64,000 nt of DNA from Variovorax gracilis (lineage in GTDB: Bacteria > Pseudomonadota > Gammaproteobacteria > Burkholderiales > Burkholderiaceae_C), in NCBI RefSeq assembly GCF_030317115.1, contig NZ_JASZYF010000005.1, positions 1-64,000 on the forward strand, read 5' to 3'. Each line of letters starts with the position of its first letter. The stretch's first letter is position 1. Below are positions 35,691 to 47,331 of the stretch, piece after piece. The translations under genes were made by a program, and so were the position numbers. The notes beneath the pieces are model-generated. The model worked only from the letters and a program-made list of their open reading frames with translations. It was not told where the DNA came from and did not search any database.

Positions 35691-36401
35691 TCAGGCGCCG
35701 TGACCGTCGAGCGCCACGCGGCCGGCCTCGATCGTGATCCGCCGCTCGCACCGCTCGGCAATGCCCCGGTCGTGCGTGACAAGGACGAGCGTCGTGCCCA
35801 GTTCGCGGTTCAGATCGAACATCAGTTTCATCACCTGCTCGCCGGTTGCAAAGTCGAGACTGCCTGTCGGCTCGTCAGCCAGCAGCAAAGCGGGCTGTAC
35901 GACAAAGGCTCGCGCCAGCGCCACCCGCTGTTGCTCGCCGCCCGAGAGTACCTTGGGGTAGTGTCCAAGCCGCTGGCCCAGGCCGACCCGGCCGAGCATC
36001 TCGGTCGCGGCCTTGCGGGCGTCCTTGCGGTCGGCCAGTTCGAGTGGCAGCATCACGTTCTCGAGCGCGCTCAGGTTGCCGAGCAGCTGGAAACTCTGGA
36101 ACACGAAGCCGACCTTCTGCGCGCGCAGGGCCGCGCGCTCGTCTTCGTCGATGGCGAACAGGTCCTCTCCAGCGAGCTTCACCGTGCCGCGCGTGGGTGT
36201 GTCCAGGCCGGCGACGATCGACAGCAGAGTGCTCTTGCCCGAACCCGAAGCGCCGACGATGGCGGCGGTTTCCTTCGCGCCCAGCGTGAAATCGATGTCC
36301 TGCAGAATGTCCAGCGTTCCGGTGGAGTCGGTGACGGACTTGAAGACATGCTCGACGGCAACAATGGGTTCGGAGCGGCCATCGGTTTGGATTGAGGACA
36401 T
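35691..36401 (-). CDS. ybbA: ABC transporter ATP-binding protein YbbA
   Basis: 236 residues. Walker A GASGSGKST (about 53-61), Q-loop FQSFQLL, signature LSGGEQQR and Walker B LLLADEPTG are all intact. It is the LolD-type ATPase that pairs with the YbbP permease. The permease gene is not adjacent in the window. The gene is divergent from tesA, with starts about 15 bases apart, the same arrangement as in Escherichia coli, which supports the call. Confidence 0.9.
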   Translation of the reverse strand: MSSIQTDGRSEPIVAVEHVFKSVTDSTGTLDILQDIDFTLGAKETAAIVGASGSGKSTLLSIVAGLDTPTRGTVKLAGEDLFAIDEDERAALRAQKVGFVFQSFQLLGNLSALENVMLPLELADRKDARKAATEMLGRVGLGQRLGHYPKVLSGGEQQRVALARAFVVQPALLLADEPTGSLDFATGEQVMKLMFDLNRELGTTLVLVTHDRGIAERCERRITIEAGRVALDGHGA

Positions 36402-36417
36402 TGAAAGGTTTGTCGTG

Positions 36418-37068
36418 GTGAATCGACGTCACTTTATCTTGAGCGGCGCACTCGCCGGCAGCGGGGGGTCATGGATCGCCGCTCGGGCCCAGGCCGCGAC
36501 CGCCAAAAGGCCGGTGATTCTGATCCTCGGGGATTCGCTTTCGGCCGAATACGGCCTCAAGCGCGGGGACGGCTGGGTGCCGCTGCTGGAAAAGCGCCTG
36601 ACTGACCAAAAGGTCCCGTCGACGGTGATCAACGCCAGCATCAGCGGCGACACCACGTCCGGCGGTCGGGCACGGCTGCCCAACCTGCTCGCACAGCACC
36701 AGCCGACGCACGTGGTGCTCGAACTGGGCGCCAACGACGCGCTGCGCGGCCTGCCGCTGGCGAGCACCGAGGACAACCTGCTGCAGATGACCAAGGCTGC
36801 GCAGGCCGCGGGCGCGCAGGTGCTGATCGTGGGCATCCAGGTGCCACCCAACTACGGCAGCGACTACACACGGCGCTTCGAGGCGATCTTCGCCAAGGTG
36901 GCGGGCGCGACCAAGGCACCGCTCGTGCCCTTCCTGCTCAAGGGAGTGGCGGACAGCCCGGATGCGGCGATGCTCTTCCAAGCTGACCGGATCCATCCGA
37001 CGGCGGCCGCGCAACCTCGCATGCTCGACAACGTGTGGCCGACGCTGCGCAAGCTGCTGCCCAAGTGA
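36418..37068 (+). CDS. tesA: Arylesterase / acyl-CoA thioesterase I (TesA), Tat-type signal
   Basis: 216 residues. The SGNH hydrolase blocks are complete: GDSLSAEYG (nucleophile Ser), SGDTTSGG, LGANDALRG (Asn) and DRIHPT (catalytic Asp and His). The N-terminus NRRHFILSG...ARAQA is a twin-arginine-like export signal, so it acts in the periplasm. No ATG is in place: GTG 36418 (or 36415) after GAAAGG is the start. It cleaves short- to medium-chain esters and thioesters. It is divergent from ybbA. Confidence 0.92.
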   Translation: MNRRHFILSGALAGSGGSWIAARAQAATAKRPVILILGDSLSAEYGLKRGDGWVPLLEKRLTDQKVPSTVINASISGDTTSGGRARLPNLLAQHQPTHVVLELGANDALRGLPLASTEDNLLQMTKAAQAAGAQVLIVGIQVPPNYGSDYTRRFEAIFAKVAGATKAPLVPFLLKGVADSPDAAMLFQADRIHPTAAAQPRMLDNVWPTLRKLLPK

Positions 37069-37089
37069 AGGCCCACGGGGCCAAACAAA

Positions 37090-37120
37090 AAGCCGCCGCA
37101 GGCCCGGGCCGCGGCGGCTT
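37090..37120. terminator. Strong bidirectional intrinsic terminator
   Basis: A perfect 10-bp stem (AAGCCGCCGC/GCGGCGGCTT) with an 11-base loop lies between tesA (plus) and a small minus-strand gene. CTTTCT follows on the plus strand and the left side is preceded by AAAA (T-tract for the minus strand), so it can end both transcripts. Confidence 0.85.
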
Positions 37121-37149
37121 CTTTCTGATCGTTGCTGGAGACGGCCTGC

Positions 37150-37353
37150 TCAGCCGTTCTTCGTGGGAAGTTCCGGAACGGTTGGCGGATCGCGTTCCAG
37201 CGAGGCCACATCGGTTTCCGGATCGCCCGGGGCGAGCCCATCGCTGCTGGGCATGAGCTTGCGGTTGGCTTTTTCCCTCAGCTTGTCTTCCTTCTTCTTC
37301 TTCTTTGCCAGTTCCTTCTGGCGCTTTTCATAGCCGTAATTTGGTGTTGCCAC
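37150..37353 (-). CDS. Small highly charged conserved hypothetical protein
   Basis: 67 residues. A lysine-rich helix (YEKRQKELAKKKKKEDKLRE, about 8-27) is followed by an acidic, proline-rich tail. Proteins with this MATPNYGYEKRQKEL opening occur widely in Burkholderiales without a known role; nucleic-acid binding is a guess from charge. It sits between metC and the bidirectional terminator on the minus strand. Confidence 0.75.
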   Translation of the reverse strand: MATPNYGYEKRQKELAKKKKKEDKLREKANRKLMPSSDGLAPGDPETDVASLERDPPTVPELPTKNG

Positions 37354-37423
37354 TGCTTCTCCTTCGGGCGAGGCAGTCAGGGTGACTGCGCGTGGTCAGA
37401 CTGTACGCGATATCCGCCGGCTC

Positions 37424-38617
37424 TCAGAGTGCCGCGAGGGCCTGTTCGAGGTCGACGCGCAGGTCTTCGACGTCCTCCAGGCCGATCGAAAACCGCACCA
37501 GCGTCCCCTTGTGCGGCCACTTGGCAACGCTCGCGTCGCGCATGAGGCCGATGTCGTACGGCACGACCAGGCTGATCGGCCCGCCCCACGAGTAGCCGAG
37601 CCGGAAAAGTTCCAGGCTGTCGCAAAAGCGGTCGACTTGCTCGGTGCCGTATTGCTCGTCGAACACCACCGAGAACAGGCCGGCAGCCAGGTCGGTGGCG
37701 CCGCAGAGCCGAAGCCAGTGCGCGTGGCCCGGTGAGCTTTCGAGCGCGGGGTGCAGCACCTGCGCGATTTCCGCGCGATCCTCAAGCCAGCGGGCAAGCT
37801 CGCGTGCGCTCCGGTCGTGCGCCTGGTAGCGCAGCGCAATGCTGGGCAGCGAACGCAAGAGCGTCTCCACATCGCCGACGCCGATGCCGAACCCCATGCG
37901 CATGTGCGTGAGCTTGATCGCGCGATGCAGGCGCTCGTCGCGTGTGACGACGCTGCCCATCAGTACGTCGCCGCCGCCGCTCGGGTACTTGGTGAGCGCC
38001 TGGACGGAGATATCGACGCCCTGTCCGCCGCCGTTGAAGTCGAAGGGCGCGAACGCCAGCCCTGCCCCCCAGGTGTTGTCGAGCGCGGTGATGACGCCGC
38101 GCGCGCGGCACACGCCGACGAGCGCGGGCAGGTCCGGGAATTCCATCGTGACGGAGCCGGCAGCTTCCACCCAGACCAGCTTGGTGCGACTCGACAGCTT
38201 GGCGGCGAGGTCCGCCGGATTCATCGCGTCGTAAAGCTGGTGGGTGATGCCGAAGTTCGCCAGCTCGCCGTTCGCCAGTGCCTTGTTGGGGCCGTAGGCG
38301 TTGTCGGGGATCAGCACCTCGTCGCCGGCCTTGAGCAGTGCAAAGGACACCAACGCGATGGCCGCCAGCCCGCTGGGCACCAACAGGCACTCCGTGCCAC
38401 CCTCCAGCGTGGCGAGGCGCTCCTCGAGTGTGAAGGTGGTCGGTGTGCCATGCAGGCCGTAGGTGTAGCCGGCCTTGGTCTTCCAGTCTCTCGCGCGCAT
38501 CGCTGCGACGTCGGCGAAGAACACGGTGGAGGCCTTGTACACGCCGCGCTGGGGCGCCGCGAAGTTCGCAGGGGGGGTGTACGGATGGTGGATCAGGTCG
38601 GTGATGGGCTTTCGCAT
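37424..38617 (-). CDS. metC: Cystathionine beta-lyase (PLP-dependent)
   Basis: 397 residues, Cys/Met metabolism PLP family. Landmarks are YGLHGTPTTFTLEERLATLE (about 52-71), LDNTWGAG (PLP-contact Asp) and the Schiff-base Lys in SVQALTKYPSGGGDV (about 205-219). It cleaves cystathionine to homocysteine, pyruvate and ammonia in methionine synthesis, though some homologues prefer other thiol substrates. It is divergent from an AraC-type gene 48 bases away, which may control it. Confidence 0.9.
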   Translation of the reverse strand: MRKPITDLIHHPYTPPANFAAPQRGVYKASTVFFADVAAMRARDWKTKAGYTYGLHGTPTTFTLEERLATLEGGTECLLVPSGLAAIALVSFALLKAGDEVLIPDNAYGPNKALANGELANFGITHQLYDAMNPADLAAKLSSRTKLVWVEAAGSVTMEFPDLPALVGVCRARGVITALDNTWGAGLAFAPFDFNGGGQGVDISVQALTKYPSGGGDVLMGSVVTRDERLHRAIKLTHMRMGFGIGVGDVETLLRSLPSIALRYQAHDRSARELARWLEDRAEIAQVLHPALESSPGHAHWLRLCGATDLAAGLFSVVFDEQYGTEQVDRFCDSLELFRLGYSWGGPISLVVPYDIGLMRDASVAKWPHKGTLVRFSIGLEDVEDLRVDLEQALAAL

Positions 38618-38665
38618 GCCTCCATGCTAGTCGACCGGATCGGCCGGTCGGCAGACAATGCGCGG

Positions 38666-39487
38666 ATGCTGTTGACGCGCGCACCCAGCCCTTCGCTGCG
38701 ACCGTTCGTCCGGTCGATGTGGGCGGCCGATCCCACGGTCGGCCTGCCCGCATGCGGGGCGTTCGTGCGGGAACACGTGTTGCCGACGGGTGACATGCAC
38801 CTGGTATTCCGGCTTTCGGGCCCGCCGTTGCGGCTCTTCGCCGATGGAGCGGATTCGCTCGGACACACGGTGGGCCATGCGATCGTGGGCGGTGCCCGGT
38901 CCGCCTACTATGCGCGCGATGTTTCTGTTGCAACCCGATCGGTCGGCGTGCAACTTCGGCCTGGCGCCGCACGCGCATTGTTCGGCGTGCCCGCAGATGA
39001 ACTGGCCGAGCGCCACACGCCGCTGGACGCGCTCTGGGGCATCCAGGCGTCCGAGGCACTCGAGCGGCTGTACTCGGCGGTTTCGCCTCGAGCCCAGCTC
39101 GCCCTACTCGAAGACTTGCTGAACGAGCGACTGAAGCGGCAGCCGCGCGCGATGCACCCTGCGGTCGCGCAGGCTCTGCTCCGGCTTGGAAGCGGCGCCA
39201 CTGTGAGCGACCTGGTGAATGCCAGCGGCTACAGCCACCGTCGCTTCATCGCCTTGTTCAAGGACGCCGCCGGGCTGCCGCCCAAGCGGCTCGAACGCGT
39301 CCTGCGCTTCCAACGCGTCATGGCGGCGGCACCCGGCTCGGGTGCCCTGCCCTGGGTCGATCTCGCCCTCCAGTCGGGCTACAGCGACCAGCCACATTTC
39401 AATCGCGACTTTCTGGAGATCACCGGAATGACGCCGCAGGCCTATCGCCGGGCTTCGCCCCTTGCGCCGAACCACGTGCGCGTCTGA
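38666..39487 (+). CDS. AraC-family transcriptional regulator
   Basis: 273 residues. The N-terminal DUF6597-like sensor region (SPSLRPFVRSMWAADP, GVQLRPGAARALFGVPADEL) precedes an AraC helix-turn-helix pair (about 175-262; VSDLVNASGYSHRRFIALFK and LQSGYSDQPHFNRDF). The start ATG 38666 has no strong ribosome binding site; an ATG further upstream would run into metC. It faces metC, so it could regulate that gene; its ligand is unknown. Confidence 0.87.
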   Translation: MLLTRAPSPSLRPFVRSMWAADPTVGLPACGAFVREHVLPTGDMHLVFRLSGPPLRLFADGADSLGHTVGHAIVGGARSAYYARDVSVATRSVGVQLRPGAARALFGVPADELAERHTPLDALWGIQASEALERLYSAVSPRAQLALLEDLLNERLKRQPRAMHPAVAQALLRLGSGATVSDLVNASGYSHRRFIALFKDAAGLPPKRLERVLRFQRVMAAAPGSGALPWVDLALQSGYSDQPHFNRDFLEITGMTPQAYRRASPLAPNHVRV

Positions 39488-39560
39488 GGTCAAATTCGTT
39501 CAAGACGCCCGGTCCCGGGGAGGCCAGAATCGCCTGCAGACCTTTGATGAGGACGCTTCG

Positions 39561-39998
<438 letters not shown>

Positions 39999-40016
39999 GC
40001 GCGAAGGGCGCGCCCT

Positions 40017-40541
40017 TCAGACCGACCACTTCTCCATCAGCTTCTCGGCGCCGAGCGAGTCGTAGCCCTCGAAGGGCTGGTGGATCCACGGATTGGTCTG
40101 CAGGAACTCGACCGAATAGTCGGGCGTGAAGGTCGACAGCGCCTTGGTCCAGATCACTGCGCTTCGCAGCTCGGTGATGGGCTTGTAGCTGCTCTTGAGG
40201 TTCTCGACCACGGCATGGAGCGTATGGCCGGAATCTGCGAGATCGTCCACCAGCAGGACCTTGCCTGCGATCTCGCCCTTGGGCGTGGTGATGTAGCGCG
40301 CGATATCGAGATGGCCCTGGATCGTCCCCGCGTCGGCGCGGTACGAACTGGTCGACATGATCGCCAGGGGCTTGTCGAAGATGCGCGAGAGCACGTCGCC
40401 AGGGCGCATGCCGCCGCGCGCCAGGCACAGGATGGTGTCGAACTGCCAGCCTGACTGGTACACCTTGATCGCGAGCTTCTCGATCAGGTTGTGGTACTCG
40501 TCGTAGCTGACGTAAAGGTGCTTGCCGTCTTCGGTCAACAT
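40017..40541 (-). CDS. Phosphoribosyltransferase (hypoxanthine/guanine-like)
   Basis: 174 residues. The PRPP-binding motif VLLVDDLADSGHTLHAV (about 94-110) and the flexible loop near SSYRADAG are clear; LCLARGGMRPGDVLSRI is the PPi loop. It probably salvages a purine base using PRPP. It lies directly downstream of purA (25-base gap), which agrees with purine metabolism. The base specificity is not readable from the sequence. Confidence 0.88.
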   Translation of the reverse strand: MLTEDGKHLYVSYDEYHNLIEKLAIKVYQSGWQFDTILCLARGGMRPGDVLSRIFDKPLAIMSTSSYRADAGTIQGHLDIARYITTPKGEIAGKVLLVDDLADSGHTLHAVVENLKSSYKPITELRSAVIWTKALSTFTPDYSVEFLQTNPWIHQPFEGYDSLGAEKLMEKWSV

Positions 40542-40566
40542 GAGAAATCGTCTCCTGCGGATGGGT

Positions 40567-43082
<2,516 letters not shown>

Positions 43083-43126
43083 GGGGATCGGGGGCGTGGT
43101 TAAACCGGGATTCTACCGGGACCGCG

Positions 43127-43315
43127 TCACCCCAATACCCAGAGGAGCGCCAAGCCCAGAAGAATGCTGCAAAGACCGAAGAAGCGCAGTTGCCCGTCGC
43201 GCAACTGCATGAGCTGGCCGAAGCCGCGCCGCCAACCGCCGGGAGAGAGGAAAGGCAGCACCCCCTCGATCACCAGGACAAGCGCCAGCGCGCTCCAGAA
43301 GGTATCGGCATCCAC
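43127..43315 (-). CDS. DUF2065 small membrane protein (YjeT-like)
   Basis: 62 residues with two hydrophobic helices (about 6-26 and 44-60) around the conserved loop LSPGGWRRGFGQLMQL and the motif LRFFGLCSILLGLALLW. DUF2065 genes accompany hflC in many proteobacteria, and here the gene lies 45 bases after hflC and before hisZ. A link to HflKC/FtsH is suggested only by synteny. Confidence 0.85.
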   Translation of the reverse strand: MDADTFWSALALVLVIEGVLPFLSPGGWRRGFGQLMQLRDGQLRFFGLCSILLGLALLWVLG

Positions 43316-43360
43316 GACGATCCGATCCTCAGCAGGCGACAGGACAGCGCGCTGTCATCC

Positions 43361-44260
43361 TCAGCGACGGGGCGCGTTGCTCGTCGAACCGGAGCTTTGC
43401 ATCGACTTGAAGAAATCCGACGATGGATCCAGGACCATCACGTCGCTCTTCTTGTTGAAGCTTTGCTTGTAGGCGTCGAGGCTACGATAGAACAGCGCGA
43501 ACTGCGGGTCGCGGCCAAAGGAATCGGCGTAGATGCTGGCGGCACGGCCATCGCCCTCGCCCTTGATCTTCTGGGCATCGCGATAGGCATTGGCCACGAT
43601 CACCTCGCGCTGGCGATCGGCGTCCGCGCGGATCTTCTCGCCCTCGGCGAAACCGGTCGAACGCAGTTCGTTGGCGACGCGCTTGCGCTCGGCCTCCATG
43701 CGGCGGTAGACCGACTCGGTGATGGCCTCGACATAGTCGACGCGCGTGATGCGCACATCGACAACGTCGACGCCCCACGGCTTGGCACCCTTGACCACCG
43801 CCAGCACCTCGCGCTGCACGTCGGACATGACGGCCTCGCGGCGCACGGAGATCAGGTCGCGCACGGTGCGCTTGTTGATGTTTTCCTGGAACGCATTGCG
43901 AACCACGCGGTTGAGCTGCACGGCACCGGCGTTTTCGTCGAGGCCGACATTGCGGATGTATTCCGACGGGTTGGTGATGCGCCAGCGCACGTACCAGTCG
44001 ATCACCACGCGCTGCTTTTCCGCAGTCAGCATGGGCTCGGGGTCGAGGCTCGACAGTGTCAGCAAGCGCTTGTCGATATACGACACGTTCTGGAACGGCG
44101 GCGGGAGCTTGAAGTTGAGGCCCGGCTCGGTGATCACTTCCTTGATTTGCCCGAGCGCGTACACCACGCCGAACTGGCGCTGGTCGACCACGAAAAGGGT
44201 CGAGCTCAGGAGCGCGAGCGCCACCAGGATCGACGAGACGATGAATCCGATTCTGTTCAT
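43361..44260 (-). CDS. hflC: HflC, FtsH modulator
   Basis: 299 residues. One N-terminal transmembrane helix (IGFIVSSILVALALLSSTLFV) then an SPFH/band 7 domain facing the periplasm (VVDQRQFGVVYALGQIKEV, YVRWRITNPSEYIRNV) and a coiled helical region (MEAERKRVANELRSTGFAEG). With HflK it forms the large cage that regulates the FtsH protease. It starts 12 bases after hflK, in the usual order. Confidence 0.95.
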   Translation of the reverse strand: MNRIGFIVSSILVALALLSSTLFVVDQRQFGVVYALGQIKEVITEPGLNFKLPPPFQNVSYIDKRLLTLSSLDPEPMLTAEKQRVVIDWYVRWRITNPSEYIRNVGLDENAGAVQLNRVVRNAFQENINKRTVRDLISVRREAVMSDVQREVLAVVKGAKPWGVDVVDVRITRVDYVEAITESVYRRMEAERKRVANELRSTGFAEGEKIRADADRQREVIVANAYRDAQKIKGEGDGRAASIYADSFGRDPQFALFYRSLDAYKQSFNKKSDVMVLDPSSDFFKSMQSSGSTSNAPRR

Positions 44261-44272
44261 ATTCTTGTGTCC

Positions 44273-45649
44273 TCAGCGCACGTCGCGGTCGCGCGAGCGG
44301 CCATCGCGGGCACGGGCGTCGCCTGCGGATGGAGCGACCGGAATCACCGACGACTGTGGTGCGGCCGTGCCGGCGACATTGGGATTGGCGGCGTCCACCG
44401 GCGTGCCGGCTGCGTTCTGGCCTGACAACTGCATCAGCTTGTCGAGCGGCAAATAGAGCAGGTTCGAGTTCTGCTTGGAGTCGATGAGCACCTTGGTCGT
44501 GCTGCTGTAGATCTGCTGCATCGCATCGGTGTACATGCGGTCGCGCGTCACCTGCGGCGCCTTCTGGTATTCGGAGAGCACCGAACTGAAGCGCTGCGCA
44601 TCACCCTGCGCCTGCGCAACGATCCGCGCCTTGTAGGCCTCGGACTCTTCCTTGAGGCGCGAGCCGGTACCGGTGGCGCGCGGAACCACGTCATTGGCGT
44701 AGGCCTGCGCTTCGTTCTTGGTGCGCTCGCGCTCCTGGCCGGCCTTGAGCACGTCGTCGAATGCCGCCTGCACCTGCTCCGGCGGACGCACCCCGCCCTG
44801 CTGCAGGTTGATGCCGACGACTTCAACGCCGACCTTGTAGCGGTCGAGGATGGTCTGCATCAGCGCGCGCACGCGCGGCGCAATCTGGTCGCGCTCGTCG
44901 GCGAGCGCGGCGTCCATGCGCATCTTGCCGACAACCTCGCGGACGGCGGTCTCGGCGACCTGCACCACGGTATCGGCTGGCGACTTGCTCTCGTAGAGGA
45001 AGGCACGCGCGTCGCTCAAGCGGTACTGCACGGCGAACTTGATCTCGACGATGTTCTCGTCCTCGGTCAGCATGGCGGACTCGCGCAGGCCGGTGGAGCG
45101 CACGATGGTGTCGCGCCCGACGTCGACCGAACGGATCTGCGTGGTGACGACGATCTCATGGCGCTGGATCGGGTACGGCAGACGCCAGTTGAAGCCGGCG
45201 CCCACGGTTGCCTTGTAGCGGCCGAACTGCGTGATCACGGCCTGCTGGCCTTCGTTCACGATGAAGAAGCCGGTGCCCAGCCAGATCAGGACCGCGACCG
45301 CGGCGACCAGGCCCAGGCCGAAGCCAGCATTCTTCATGTCGGGCTTCAGACCGCCGCCATTGCCGCCGTTCGGGCGGTTGTTGTCGCCGCCGCGCCCGCC
45401 GCCGAAAAGGCCGCCGAGCTTGCGATTGAAGTCTCGCCAGAGTTCGTCGAGGTCGGGCGGTCCCTGATTCGGGCCCTGGCCCCGCGGACGATTGTTGTTG
45501 CCCGATGGAGGCGGAGCGGGAGGCTCGCCGTCGGGACGGTTGGCGGCGGGACGATCGCCGTTCGATGAAGAGTCGTCACCCCGGCCCCACCGGCCATCGT
45601 TCAGGTTGAACATGCCGGAAAACCGTCTCCACACTGGCTTTGCATTCAT
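44273..45649 (-). CDS. hflK: HflK, FtsH modulator
   Basis: 458 residues. A glycine/proline/asparagine-rich cytosolic leader (about 15-100) precedes a transmembrane helix (GFGLGLVAAVAVLIWLGTGFF) and a band 7 domain (GQQAVITQFGRYKATVGAGF, IVEIKFAVQYRLSDARAF), then a coiled region (EEVQAAFDD-like, RERTKNEAQAYANDVVP). It partners HflC to bound FtsH. ATG 45649 (MNAKPVWRRF) is chosen; ATG 45613 (MFNLNDGRWGRGD) is an equally plausible start. It lies 40 bases after hflX. Confidence 0.93.
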   Translation of the reverse strand: MNAKPVWRRFSGMFNLNDGRWGRGDDSSSNGDRPAANRPDGEPPAPPPSGNNNRPRGQGPNQGPPDLDELWRDFNRKLGGLFGGGRGGDNNRPNGGNGGGLKPDMKNAGFGLGLVAAVAVLIWLGTGFFIVNEGQQAVITQFGRYKATVGAGFNWRLPYPIQRHEIVVTTQIRSVDVGRDTIVRSTGLRESAMLTEDENIVEIKFAVQYRLSDARAFLYESKSPADTVVQVAETAVREVVGKMRMDAALADERDQIAPRVRALMQTILDRYKVGVEVVGINLQQGGVRPPEQVQAAFDDVLKAGQERERTKNEAQAYANDVVPRATGTGSRLKEESEAYKARIVAQAQGDAQRFSSVLSEYQKAPQVTRDRMYTDAMQQIYSSTTKVLIDSKQNSNLLYLPLDKLMQLSGQNAAGTPVDAANPNVAGTAAPQSSVIPVAPSAGDARARDGRSRDRDVR

Positions 45650-45689
45650 TCGATTCTGTTCTTGAGTCAGTGACGGGGATTGTGCCCAA

Positions 45690-46859
45690 TCAGTTGGCGG
45701 CATCATGCAATTCGGCGCTGGCTTCTGGGGTCATGTCCTCAGTCAGCAGGCGCGATCGTTGCGCAAGTTCGGCGCGCAACGCCGGAACGCCTTCGCCGGT
45801 GTGGGCGCTCAGGAAGATGCGGGGCACCTGCACACCGTCGACGTCGATCTCGTCCTGGAGATGCAGGGGGTGCTGCGTGCTTTCAAGTGCGTCGAGCTTG
45901 TTGAACACCAGCAGTTGCGGCACCGTGTCCGCGCCGATGTCCTTGAGCACGGCCTGCACTTCGGCCATCTGTTCGGGATGATGGGGATTGGATGCATCCA
46001 CCACGTGCAGCAACAGGTCCGCATCGACGGCCTCCTGCAGGGTGGCCTTGAAGGCGTCGATCAAGCCGTGCGGCAGCTCGCGGATGAAGCCGACGGTGTC
46101 GGAGATCGACACCTTCCGGCGCGCGTCGCCGAGGTACAGGTGGCGCGTCGTGGTGTCCAGCGTCGCGAAAAGCTGATCCGCGGCATAGGCGCGCGCCTTG
46201 ACCAGTGCATTGAACAACGAGGACTTGCCGGCGTTGGTATAGCCGACCAGCGAGATGTTGAAGGTGTCGCGACGCTCACGCTGGCGTCGCTGGGTGCCGC
46301 GCTGGCGCTGCACCTTGGCGAGCCGCTCGCGCGTGCGCTTGATGGCTTCGCCGATCATTCGGCGGTCGAGTTCGATCTGCGTTTCGCCGGGGCCGCCACG
46401 CGTCCCGATGCCCCCTCGCTGGCGCTCCAGGTGGGACCAACGGCGCACGAGGCGCGTGCTCAGGTATTGCAGCCTGGCCAGTTCGACCTGCAGCTTGCCT
46501 TCATGCGAGCGCGCACGCTGGGCGAAGATTTCGAGGATGAGGAAAGTGCGGTCATACACCGCGACGCCGAGTTGGCGCTCGAGGTTGCGTTGCTGCGCCG
46601 GGCTCAAGGCCTGGTCGAAGACGACTTCGCTCGCGCGGTGAAGTTCGGCGAGTTCGCGGATTTCGTCGGCCTTGCCGCTTCCGACGAACAATGCCGCATC
46701 CGGCGCCTTGCGTTTGCACACGAGGCGAGCGACTGGCTCCAGGCCCGCGGTCTGCGCAAGCAGTCCGAGTTCCTCGAGTTCGCCGTCGAAATGGGGCAGC
46801 CCGAAATCCACGCCGACAAGAACGACGGCGCCTTCCTTGCGGGGAATCAGTTCAGACAA
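45690..46859 (-). CDS. hflX: Ribosome-associated GTPase HflX, TTG start
   Basis: 389 residues. The HflX N-terminal domain (GSGKADEIRELAELHRASEV, FDQALSPAQQRNLERQL) is followed by the GTPase domain: G1 GYTNAGKSSLF, G3 DTVGFIRELPHGL, G4 FNKLD. The glycine-rich linker GGIGTRGGPGETQIELDRR is typical. It rescues or splits stalled ribosomes. The only start before an in-frame stop is TTG 46859, with no clear ribosome binding site, only 20 bases after a terminator hairpin on the same strand. Confidence 0.95.
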   Translation of the reverse strand: MSELIPRKEGAVVLVGVDFGLPHFDGELEELGLLAQTAGLEPVARLVCKRKAPDAALFVGSGKADEIRELAELHRASEVVFDQALSPAQQRNLERQLGVAVYDRTFLILEIFAQRARSHEGKLQVELARLQYLSTRLVRRWSHLERQRGGIGTRGGPGETQIELDRRMIGEAIKRTRERLAKVQRQRGTQRRQRERRDTFNISLVGYTNAGKSSLFNALVKARAYAADQLFATLDTTTRHLYLGDARRKVSISDTVGFIRELPHGLIDAFKATLQEAVDADLLLHVVDASNPHHPEQMAEVQAVLKDIGADTVPQLLVFNKLDALESTQHPLHLQDEIDVDGVQVPRIFLSAHTGEGVPALRAELAQRSRLLTEDMTPEASAELHDAAN

Positions 46860-46878
46860 GCGGAATCAAAATTGAAAA

Positions 46879-46903
46879 AGCGCGGCGGAAGAACCGCCGC
46901 GCT
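46879..46903 (-). terminator. Intrinsic terminator between hfq and hflX
   Basis: A perfect 10-bp stem (AGCGCGGCGG/CCGCCGCGCT) with a 5-base loop, followed on the minus strand by TTTTTCAATTTT. It lies 10 bases after the hfq stop and 20 before the hflX start, so it should end most hfq transcripts and let only part reach hflX-hflK-hflC, or hflX has its own promoter. Confidence 0.85.
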
Positions 46904-46912
46904 CCGTGCCGT

Positions 46913-47158
46913 TCAGGCGGCAGTGTCGTCGTTCTCGGCAGCCGAGAAATTGACGGCCCGACCCGGCACGATGGTGGAGATGGCATGCTTGTAGACCATC
47001 TGGGTCACCGTATTGCGAAGCAACACGACGTATTGGTCAAACGACTCGATCTGACCTTGCAGCTTGATGCCGTTGACCAGATAGATCGAAACCGGCACGT
47101 GCTCTCGACGCAAGGTGTTCAGGAAGGGGTCTTGTAGAAGTTGCCCTTTATTGCTCAC
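46913..47158 (-). CDS. hfq: RNA chaperone Hfq
   Basis: 81 residues. The Sm1 ([19 protein letters not shown]) and Sm2 ([11 protein letters not shown]) motifs are complete, with [20 protein letters not shown] between them. It forms the hexamer that pairs small RNAs with mRNAs. The initiator is GTG 47158 with GGAG 7 bases upstream; a TTG at 47176 would add six residues but has no ribosome binding site. The short C-terminal tail is acidic. It follows der and precedes a terminator. Confidence 0.97.
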   Translation of the reverse strand: MSNKGQLLQDPFLNTLRREHVPVSIYLVNGIKLQGQIESFDQYVVLLRNTVTQMVYKHAISTIVPGRAVNFSAAENDDTAA

Positions 47159-47331
47159 GATATTCTCCGTGTTCAAGAGTAGTTGTTGGACTGGTCACCT
47201 TAACACAGCGATTCCGCGCTGCAGCAAGAAAGTCCAATGGCCTTGTAAAAAAACGGCAGTTAAAAGCCGGAACTTCGCCCGCCGCTGCCGCCCATCTGAG
47301 GCTATTGGCGACCAAACCCCGAGACCCGCCT

